Below, one piece after another: positions 10,403 to 16,994 of a DNA stretch of 35,636 bases; position 1 is the first letter of the stretch; the number at the start of each line of letters is the position of its first letter. The stretch spans positions 1 through 35,636 of the forward strand of contig DASYSA010000716.1 in NCBI GenBank assembly GCA_036003885.1, read 5' to 3'. Position numbers and translations under genes: made by a program. Origin of the DNA: DASYSA01 sp036003885. GTDB taxonomy: Bacteria; Acidobacteriota; Blastocatellia; UBA7656. The notes under the pieces are model-generated. The model saw only the letters and a program-made list of their open reading frames with translations. It was not told the origin of the DNA and did no database searches.

Positions 10403-10630
10403 TCAGTGGCTGCCGCCCTTCTTTCCCCCTTTTTGACTGGAGGCGTGACTCTCTTTTTTGCCACGGCCACTTCCAGATTTATTGCCTCCGCCGGACTCCT
10501 TGTTGACGGTAGCCCACGCGCGCCTCTTTGCCTCCTTCGCGGAAACACCGCGATCTTCATAACCTTCCTCGATGTGTTCCGCTTTGCGCTTCTGCTTGTC
10601 CGTGTATTTTCCTTTATCCCCTTGCGGCAT
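10403..10630 (-). CDS. Small basic KGK/KGG-rich stress-type protein
   Basis: Protein of 75 residues, very hydrophilic and Lys/Gly-rich, starting MPQGDKGKYTDKQKRKAEHI and containing RRAWATVNKESGGG. It resembles small proteins often annotated loosely as plasmid stabilization protein in rhizobia and other soil bacteria; that label says little about function. The likely start is the ATG at 10628-10630, preceded by GGAGG at 5-base spacing. A GTG two codons upstream overlaps the ribosome site itself. The C-terminal GKKESHASSQKGGKKGG tail is probably disordered and could bind nucleic acid. Confidence 0.75.
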   Translation of the reverse strand: MPQGDKGKYTDKQKRKAEHIEEGYEDRGVSAKEAKRRAWATVNKESGGGNKSGSGRGKKESHASSQKGGKKGGSH

Positions 10631-10931
10631 GATCACCTCCTATAAGGTCTCCTGTTCGAATTTAGATCGCACTTCGGGTTGATGTGTACGAAGCAACAAC
10701 CCGGTAAGCGCTCAGATCACCACTCGATTGTGATTTGGCAACTGGAGTGCCATTACGGCCTTTCGGACCCACAGCTGATGTATCAGAGGCCCTGTGCGGA
10801 TCGATGCTAAAACATCCGCCGGGTCGCAATCGATCGGCACATTCATTGCTGAATCAGGGCAGGGAAGCGGCTTTGAGAGGCCCGACCTTTGAGCATTTGG
10901 TATACTCAAGGGATTCGATTTGGGATGACAG
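10631..10931. other. Divergent intergenic region with a TATACT element
   Basis: About 300 bases between the divergent KGK and LigD-PE genes. TATACT at 10901-10906 lies about 25 bases before the LigD-PE start and could be a -10 box. No -35 element at the usual spacing is convincing (TTGAGA at 10873-10878 is 22 bases away). The left edge holds the KGK ribosome site. Confidence 0.35.
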
Positions 10932-11603
10932 ATGAATAAAAACTCACTCGAAGAATATAAGAGAAAACGCAGATTCGATAGAACCGCGGAGCCAGGGCCT
11001 GAAGTGGAATCATCCAAATCCGGCAACAGATTCGTTGTACAGAAGCACCGGGCGAGTCAGCTTCACTATGATTTCCGCCTGGAGTCCGGCGGAGTTCTAA
11101 AGTCATGGGCGGTTCCGAAGGGACCATCCCCAAACCCCTCAATCAAGCGGCTCGCGATGGAAGTTGAAGATCATCCGCTGGCGTACGCCGACTTCGAAGG
11201 TGTAATAACAGAGGGTGAGTACGGCGGTGGGACCGTCATGGTTTGGGACCGCGGTACATTCAAGCCGGAGAATGGCGATATCGATACGGCTCTTGAGAAG
11301 GGCGAATTGAAATTTACTCTGCGAGGCAAGAAGCTAAAGGGTTCCTGGGTCCTCGTGAGGACCAGGGGTCGCCAATGGCTACTGATCAAACACCGCGACC
11401 GTCACGCCTCCGACGTCGATCTTGCCTCGTCTGCTCCCACCTCGATCATAACCAGGCGGACGCTCGCTGAAATCGCAGAGGATGAGGGAGGCAACGCGGA
11501 AAAGGCCGCTACCGGAGATCCTCCGCTGATTCCCCGGCGAACTCGAGTCCTGCGGCGCAAGAGACGGGCGCGGGCCGTGTGGGGGTCGAGGCCCTCTGAG
11601 TGA
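10932..11603 (+). CDS. Stand-alone LigD-type 3'-phosphoesterase
   Basis: DNA-end processing enzyme like the N-terminal PE domain of bacterial LigD. The family removes 3'-phosphates and 3'-ribonucleotides so that ends can be ligated. Of the 223 residues, about 1-160 form the domain. The metal and catalytic residues line up with those known in Pseudomonas LigD: H39, H45, D47 and R49 in VVQKHRASQLHYDFRLESGG, R73, and H81 and Y85 in EDHPLAYADFEG, followed by GEYGGGTVMVWDRG. Ligase and polymerase domains are absent. Residues 160-223 are an Arg-rich, low-complexity tail. The stop codon overlaps the next gene's GTG start, implying a coupled two-gene operon. Confidence 0.93.
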   Translation: MNKNSLEEYKRKRRFDRTAEPGPEVESSKSGNRFVVQKHRASQLHYDFRLESGGVLKSWAVPKGPSPNPSIKRLAMEVEDHPLAYADFEGVITEGEYGGGTVMVWDRGTFKPENGDIDTALEKGELKFTLRGKKLKGSWVLVRTRGRQWLLIKHRDRHASDVDLASSAPTSIITRRTLAEIAEDEGGNAEKAATGDPPLIPRRTRVLRRKRRARAVWGSRPSE

Positions 11604-12220
11604 AGGAGACAAATCGAGTCTTCTTACTCTCCCCGGCGCACTGTGGGGGCGAGCGAGCGCGTCTTCTTCTTAGCGGGCGCGGCAACTTCGAGTTGGCGTT
11701 CAGGCTTCAGTCGAAGCGGCCTGCCGCACTGGGTGAGGTGTTCAGTTTCTTAAGCGGTCTGTATTTTCGGGGCAAAATAGTCTATGCACGAGCGTTCGCC
11801 CGCCCTCCTGCCGGGACGCCAGGCGCAATGGTGATCACTCCCACGCGCGGCCTGCTCTCGGCCGACGAACCAGTCACTCTCGATGACCTTCGCGGATTTG
11901 CCGAAGTCGACATTGACGCGAATGACCCTCGCTATCGGCGCCCGCTTGAGCGCGACGCGGCCGAGCTGGCCCTCGCTGTTGGGCCAGACGCGGATCTCGT
12001 TCTGCTGGGAAGCGTCGCCAGCCCAAAATACATCGATGTTCTTGCTGCTATCTTTGGCGAACGTCTTCTGTTTCCTGAGCAGTTTGTTGGCCGGGGGGAT
12101 ATGAGCCGTGGAGGTCTCTTATTGAGAAGCGCCGAAGCGGGGCAGGAGCTCGAGTATATTCCAGTCGCAGGAGCGACTCTGCGTGGACGTCGGCCTCCCA
12201 AACTCCCTCGAAAGAGATGA
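11600..12220 (+). CDS. Conserved-looking protein coupled to the LigD-type phosphoesterase
   Basis: Unassigned 206-residue protein. Its GTG start overlaps the LigD-PE stop (GTGA at 11600-11603), so translation is probably coupled. It starts with VFLLSPAHCGGERA, continues with FSFLSGLYFRGKIVYARAFA, VITPTRGLL and DADLVLLGSVASPKYID, and ends with GRGDMSRGGLLLRS and a basic tail. It looks soluble, with no signal peptide or membrane segment. The LLGSVASPKY stretch and the cysteine in SPAHCGG are the sort of places a nucleotide-binding or catalytic site could sit, but I recognise no catalytic family. Context suggests a DNA-repair role. Confidence 0.85.
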   Translation: MKETNRVFLLSPAHCGGERARLLLSGRGNFELAFRLQSKRPAALGEVFSFLSGLYFRGKIVYARAFARPPAGTPGAMVITPTRGLLSADEPVTLDDLRGFAEVDIDANDPRYRRPLERDAAELALAVGPDADLVLLGSVASPKYIDVLAAIFGERLLFPEQFVGRGDMSRGGLLLRSAEAGQELEYIPVAGATLRGRRPPKLPRKR

Positions 12221-12823
12221 ACCCGAATCAGACCGCTAACACTTAGCGTTACGACGCCCACCAACCTCCCAGTATTGAGAAGAGTCTCATTGCTGCTCGT
12301 CTTCGTAGGCAATGAAGATGGGCGGCCGGACCGATTGATCTGTCGGTCGAAGGAGTACCCTCCTCAGTCACTCAGTCCGGTCCTCACTAGAAGGAGCAGG
12401 CGAAAGGCCGTTTCGTACCTTTACCGCGATAATTGTATCCCAAGTGAGATTTCCAGCTCACGAATTGTCTGAATTCAGAGACTTTGAAGTCCGTCGTTGA
12501 GATAAAGTGAAGGGATTCGACGCACCTTCTGCACTACTGCCGGACGCGAGAGTTTGAAGCTTATTAAGGCTCGCCTCAAAAAACACGCTACAGCGCCGTT
12601 TGCGGCCCGAATCTCGACGTGGCACTCGGTTTGCCGCTGCTAGAGTGCCAGGGCGAGACTGGTAGAGAGCCCGCAGTGCTCTTCAAACCGGGGCGAGCTG
12701 GGGAAGGTGATTCTTCCAACTCCAAATCGAACGGCATAGAGGCCGGGAGGATCGACTCAACCTCCAGGAAGTTCTCGCGCTTACAAAGATCTGGCGATTG
12801 GAATAAAAGGGGAGGGTATCGAA
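12221..12823. other. 600-base intergenic region
   Basis: It lies between the LigD-PE partner and the BON gene. A small hairpin with arms CGCTAA and TTAGCG and a 3-base loop (12234-12248) lies 13 bases after the upstream stop codon and may be a weak terminator. Open frames on both strands (for example 12619-12891 plus and 12588-12953 minus) overlap one another, lack ribosome sites and show no protein-like pattern. The promoter of the BON gene should be near the right end. Confidence 0.45.
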
Positions 12824-13399
12824 ATGAACGAGTATTCGGAGAAGCGAACGGTGAGCCGAGCTGTGCCGGTCGACCGACGCGTTGGTATTGAAACGCAGTA
12901 TGATTCTGTGGTGACCGAACGGCAACCCACCTCAGGCCTTGCGATCGCGGCACTGGTGATCGCGGCGGTTGCTGCCGCGGTCGTTGTCACGATATTGATT
13001 CTCAATAATCAGCAGAGTGATCGCGACCAACAACAGGCACAGGAGAGAGAGAGACTCGCGGCTAGTCAGCAGCAGCCATCCCAGCAGCCATCGCAGCAGG
13101 CTCCGATCATTGTGATGCCTCAGTCGGGGGCGCCGGGACAGACTCCTGCTCCGTCACAGGTTGCGCCGCCCGCGGAAGCCAGTGCACCGACAAGCATCGA
13201 TGTTGAGATCGCAGTGACATCGAAACTCCTGGATGATAAGGAACTGCACAGTTACCCGGTGAACGTGAAAGTCAAAGCAGGGACAGTCACCTTGAGCGGC
13301 AGCGTCCCGACCGACGAACTTAAGGCGCGCGCAGAGAAGGTGGCCAGGACGGTCAAGGGGGTCCGAGACGTCACAAACGACATCACCGTGCAGCCTTAA
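12824..13399 (+). CDS. Membrane-anchored BON-domain protein
   Basis: Protein of 191 residues with a cytoplasmic N-terminus (1-37), one membrane helix (about 38-61, very rich in Ala, Val and Ile), a Gln/Pro/Ser-rich linker (62-122) and a C-terminal BON domain (about 123-191: DVEIAVTSKLLDDKELHSY, VKVKAGTVTLSGSVPTDE, ARTVKGVRDVTNDITV). BON domains bind phospholipid or help stabilise the envelope under osmotic stress, as in OsmY. The ATG at 12824 follows the ribosome site GGGGAGGG. It fits the surrounding stress genes, MscS in particular. Confidence 0.92.
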   Translation: MNEYSEKRTVSRAVPVDRRVGIETQYDSVVTERQPTSGLAIAALVIAAVAAAVVVTILILNNQQSDRDQQQAQERERLAASQQQPSQQPSQQAPIIVMPQSGAPGQTPAPSQVAPPAEASAPTSIDVEIAVTSKLLDDKELHSYPVNVKVKAGTVTLSGSVPTDELKARAEKVARTVKGVRDVTNDITVQP

Positions 13400-13450
13400 G
13401 AAACTGGCTGGCTGCTTAAACGAACCTTAAGTGCAAGAACAGAATGTGAG

Positions 13451-13486
13451 ACCGCGCGCGGAGGAAGGTGCTTCCCCGGGCGCGGT
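13451..13486. terminator. Hairpin between convergent BON and VWA genes
   Basis: Outer arms ACCGCGC (13451-13457) and GCGCGGT (13480-13486) enclose inner arms GGAAG (13463-13467) and CTTCC (13471-13475). The structure lies midway between the two convergent stop codons and is followed on the plus strand by a short T-rich stretch (TTTCTTG). It could serve both genes. Confidence 0.65.
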
Positions 13487-13520
13487 AGTTTCTTGTGAAC
13501 TTCAAAATTATTGCTGTCAA

Positions 13521-14951
13521 TCACTCGCGATCCGATCTGATTTCGCGCCGAATCGCCTTCTGATATTTCTCAGCAATAGCTAGAGTGCGCGCTATGTCTT
13601 CGTCCTCCAGGTTGGGATAGCTGCGACGGGTCCTTGCAATCGCAGTGGTGAGCAGACTCTCCGCCTCGCCATAGTGTCTCATCTCACATGACACAGCCAT
13701 TTCTCGAATCGCCTGTGCCAGTAACGCGATTGTGTAGTTCTTCCTCACCTCATCGTCTTTCCACGCAGCACCCGATGCTTTCAAGGCTATGGAGGAGTCT
13801 TGCGTCTGGACCACTTGCTTCTTCTGGCTTATATCGTAATAAGTGAAGCGAACTCTCACCGCCAGAGAAGATTTGGGTATGCTGTGGGGCGCCGCCTTAA
13901 ATCGGAGCAAGACCACCTGAGTCAAACCCTGATTCATGTTGTCCAGTTTGAGCGCCACACTGTCCTCATGTAGCTCCGGTTCGTATCCGTACACTTGGGC
14001 CAGGTGCAGGTCTGAATGGTAGGAGACTTCCACGCGCGGTTCGGTTGCCACGAGAGAGAGGAGACTCTGGAGTTCCTTGATAAAGACCTTATGGAGGTCC
14101 TGAGCATCCGCTACGAAGTGAAATAATCCGCGGCCGCTCTTGGCCAGTTGGCGGAGGAGGTCCTGATTCAAGTCGAGGCCGACTCCAATGGTCGATAGAT
14201 CGATGCCCCTTTCGTTGAATGCCAGGGAGTTCCCGGCAATCTTTTCAGGGTCGGTCACGCCTTGATTGGCGATCCCATCGGTCAGGAGGATCACTCGATT
14301 TGTCGCATCTTTGCGATAATGTTTGAGCGCCTCGTGATACCCAAGCATTAATCCGGCATGAAGATTGGTGCTGCCACCCGGCTCTATCTGTCGAATCAGT
14401 TCCAGAACCCTGCCCCGATCCGTCAGCGTGCGCGCCGGCAGGAGAACCTCCGCATACGAATCGAAGAGACTGATCGAAAGAACGTCCGTATCCCGGAGTT
14501 GAGAGACCAGAGCCACCAGAGCGGCTTTCACTCTGGACATTTTGTCCGAGTCGGCCATTGATCCGCTCTTATCGATCACCAGGGCCAGATTTATTGATCC
14601 CAACTGCTGGCGATCATTCACCAATGCCGTGCTGAACCCGAGCTGCAGAACGGATTCCGGATTATCTTCAGATATCACATTGCTGCCCCATCGCACATCC
14701 AGGGCTACGGCCTCACCTGCTTTGGGGCGCCCGATCTGGTGACGGTGATAGTTGATGAATTCTTCCACAGCGACTTCGCGTGACGTGGGTATGAAACCGG
14801 TCTCAGCCAGGTAGCGCGTTCGAGATGCCGCCGCCGACGAGGCGCCTTCCTGCTGCGCCAGAATGCGGCCGTCCAGACTACAAGTGAGAAGCAAGAGTAC
14901 GGGGGCAATCTTGAGATACTTGATTGAAACGGTCCAGGAGAATGGGCACAT
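13521..14951 (-). CDS. Exported von Willebrand factor A domain protein (YfbK-like)
   Basis: Probable periplasmic or surface protein of 476 residues. The start is the ATG at 14949-14951, with GGAGG four bases upstream, which puts a hydrophobic signal segment (APVLLLLTCSLDG) ahead of a cleavage region near residue 33. An N-terminal YfbK-type region (REVAVEEFINYHRH) precedes a VWA domain with a complete MIDAS: D127-K-S-G-S131, T195 in GGSTNLHAG and D225 in LLTDGIANQG. It therefore probably binds Mg2+ and a protein ligand. The C-terminal part ends in helices typical of such proteins. No MoxR ATPase lies nearby. The partner is unknown. Confidence 0.9.
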   Translation of the reverse strand: MCPFSWTVSIKYLKIAPVLLLLTCSLDGRILAQQEGASSAAASRTRYLAETGFIPTSREVAVEEFINYHRHQIGRPKAGEAVALDVRWGSNVISEDNPESVLQLGFSTALVNDRQQLGSINLALVIDKSGSMADSDKMSRVKAALVALVSQLRDTDVLSISLFDSYAEVLLPARTLTDRGRVLELIRQIEPGGSTNLHAGLMLGYHEALKHYRKDATNRVILLTDGIANQGVTDPEKIAGNSLAFNERGIDLSTIGVGLDLNQDLLRQLAKSGRGLFHFVADAQDLHKVFIKELQSLLSLVATEPRVEVSYHSDLHLAQVYGYEPELHEDSVALKLDNMNQGLTQVVLLRFKAAPHSIPKSSLAVRVRFTYYDISQKKQVVQTQDSSIALKASGAAWKDDEVRKNYTIALLAQAIREMAVSCEMRHYGEAESLLTTAIARTRRSYPNLEDEDIARTLAIAEKYQKAIRREIRSDRE

Positions 14952-15161
14952 AAGACCTCCAGGCGTAGAGTCACGAGATTCTTTTGCTGGAGAATTCCAG
15001 CAGATGGGTCGCAAGCACGAGCCGACAGAATATGGGTCTATCGTCTTAGGAATGAATCAGGATCCCGATGTTGCGCTAAAGCTTTAGGAGAGATGAGCAG
15101 AAGTAAACTGAATTGCATCAATGAGGTCAGAACAAGACTTTCGCCTGAGTTCGTTATCAGA

Positions 15162-16697
15162 TCATTTAGACGATTCTATTTCTATCGTCGCGCAGTCGTT
15201 TTTGACATTTATTTTATTCTTCAACTTGTGTCCTCCGCCGCTATCCCTCACTTTTACTGAATCAGACCAGGCTTTAAGAAAATCTTTTGCTAGAACTGCA
15301 TCTTTATTTCCCACCGCAGCCATCAAGCTTGCCTGACAGGCAGCAGCATCAGCGCCGGTTCCTTTTAATGATAAAAGCCATTTGAAGTACGGCTCCAGGG
15401 AGGTGTCATATAGCTTCTTCAAGTCATCAACATGTTCCTGCTCGTTACCCCCAACAAACTTAAGGACAGCGTCATTGTCCGGTTTACCAGTCATGATTAC
15501 CGGGACATTTCCTTTCTGCTTATTACATTCCGGATTTCCTACGCTTGCTCTCGGAAAATCCAGAGCCCATCCTTTGGCCGATGGTTCAGTGGGGAGCATG
15601 ACATTTGAGGAAACCTTAACCGGAAAATCGTCGAAACTACATTCCTTGGTTGACGCATTATATTTCAGTGCGCTGGGCTGAAAAGCGGCGAAGATTGTTT
15701 GCCCAGCCTGATCGTATAATTGCTTGGCTTCCTGGGGAGTCTTCGCCTTGCTGGGATCAGCCAACTGTGTACCGTTAAAGGTAGGCGTAGTCAATGCTAC
15801 GGCTTGATTATTCAGAATCGTACTGATCGGATTTAGTCGTGAGTACGCAGGTTTATCATCATACTGAATCTTTCGACGGATTGTGCCCCGGTCATTGCCC
15901 TGTTGCAAGACATGGGTTAGTTCATGTGCTATCAGTCTTTTTCCTTCCAAAGTCTGGGGAGCATACTCACCTGCTCCGAATACGACATCGCTCCCAACTG
16001 TAAACGCCCGGGCGTTTAATGATCGTGCTAGTTGAGCGGCGCGAGAATCCGTGTGCACCCGAACGCTGCCAAAATCCTTGCCGAAGCGTGGCTCAAAGTA
16101 GGACTTTACAGGATCGGACAACTCTTGGCCCCGGCCGCTCAAATGGCCGGCTTGGTTTTCTATGCTATGCGGGTTGACTTGAGGTCCATTGTCTCCTCTA
16201 AGCTTGGCGTGAACCTCTATATCCTCTCTCTCTTGCTGGTCCGTGTGTCCCTCACATTGTGCGCACTGACGCTGAATACCCAAATTCTGAGTCCGATTCG
16301 AACTGGTTACTCCTGGATTTGACTGAGCGTTCGGCATGTTCACTATGGCTTCTGCCATCTGATCGGCTTCCTGCTCGTACTTATCGTTCGGTTTCCCAGT
16401 CTTCAACCTGGTTTGGATTATTTGAGAGCTGGAAGCTGACAAACGGTTCTTGCTGGAGTCAAGATCCGGGTTTGATTCATTCAAGGTATGGTTATGCGCT
16501 TCATTGTCGTAACTGGTGAGCCCGGCATGAAGTTCTACGATGCTTTGAACTGCCCGATTGCCAAAAGTCTTCTGGAGAGACAAGAATCGTTCAGCAGGCG
16601 AATTCACAGAGTGGAAGGGAGCAGTGGTTTTTCTTGAGAGAGGAGTATTGGCTTTCGCTACTGATGCCTTAAATAATACTCCGGTTTCCCTCCTCAT
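15162..16697 (-). CDS. DUF4157 (eCIS-core type) protein with HELTH metallopeptidase motif
   Basis: Protein of 511 residues. Residues 98-120 (LKTGKPNDKYEQEADQMAEA) and 195-268 form the DUF4157 signature: PVKSYFEPRFGKDFGSVRVH, FTVGSDVVFGAGEY and then AHELTHVLQQG, with zinc-type residues H258, E259 and H262. This domain is linked in the literature to cargo of extracellular contractile injection systems and to toxin-like exported proteins. A CxxC pair lies at 145-148. Residues 280-511 form an unassigned C-terminal region with a second acidic-His cluster (EQEHVDD at 419-425). The gene is clearly AT-richer than its neighbours and no injection-system genes are present, so it may be an acquired orphan. 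No classical signal peptide is seen. AGGAAAGAGAG lies upstream of the ATG. Confidence 0.9.
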   Translation of the reverse strand: MRRETGVLFKASVAKANTPLSRKTTAPFHSVNSPAERFLSLQKTFGNRAVQSIVELHAGLTSYDNEAHNHTLNESNPDLDSSKNRLSASSSQIIQTRLKTGKPNDKYEQEADQMAEAIVNMPNAQSNPGVTSSNRTQNLGIQRQCAQCEGHTDQQEREDIEVHAKLRGDNGPQVNPHSIENQAGHLSGRGQELSDPVKSYFEPRFGKDFGSVRVHTDSRAAQLARSLNARAFTVGSDVVFGAGEYAPQTLEGKRLIAHELTHVLQQGNDRGTIRRKIQYDDKPAYSRLNPISTILNNQAVALTTPTFNGTQLADPSKAKTPQEAKQLYDQAGQTIFAAFQPSALKYNASTKECSFDDFPVKVSSNVMLPTEPSAKGWALDFPRASVGNPECNKQKGNVPVIMTGKPDNDAVLKFVGGNEQEHVDDLKKLYDTSLEPYFKWLLSLKGTGADAAACQASLMAAVGNKDAVLAKDFLKAWSDSVKVRDSGGGHKLKNKINVKNDCATIEIESSK

Positions 16698-16719
16698 TCT
16701 AAGACTCTCTTTCCTGGCA

Positions 16720-16749
16720 CTAACAGCGGCGGAATTTTGTAGCTGTTAG
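16720..16749. promoter_or_regulatory. Inverted repeat upstream of the DUF4157 gene
   Basis: Perfect 8-base arms CTAACAGC (16720-16727) and GCTGTTAG (16742-16749), spaced by 14 bases, start 22 bases before the DUF4157 start codon. This could be a dimeric operator or a leader hairpin; the sequence alone cannot decide. It lies in the 86-base gap between that gene and the tRNA. Confidence 0.5.
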
Positions 16750-16783
16750 TACGCATAGCCATGTTGACCTCCAGGCCGTTGAA

Positions 16784-16859
16784 TGGTGACTCGTACGGGA
16801 TTTGAACCCGTGTTACCGCCGTGAAAGGGCGGTGTCCTAGGCCCCTAGACGAACGAGTC
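16784..16859 (-). tRNA. tRNA-Glu (anticodon UUC)
   Basis: Complete cloverleaf on the minus strand. The acceptor stem GACTCGT pairs with ACGAGTC. The anticodon stem CCGCC/GGCGG encloses CTTTCAC with anticodon TTC (16823-16825). The T arm is ACGGGTTCGAATCCCGT. The discriminator is A and CCA is encoded (16784-16786), giving 76 bases. Its 3' end points at the AT-rich DUF4157 gene 86 bases away, a common arrangement where islands integrate, although no duplicated tRNA end was seen. Confidence 0.97.
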
Positions 16860-16994
16860 AAGAGTCCAAGAGAGCGGCGACTCCAGTCGGAGTCGGTCCC
16901 CTACTGTAGGGAATCGGTCCCTAATCAGAATTACGGATACTAGCTGAACTCAAGCAGACTCTGCAAGAGCGATGGCTTACGGGAGATTGAATCA

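Noticed and set aside
12588..12953. Overlapping open frames in the gap before the BON gene
   Set aside because: Both strands open with no ribosome site or conserved pattern, and they overlap the BON gene's start.
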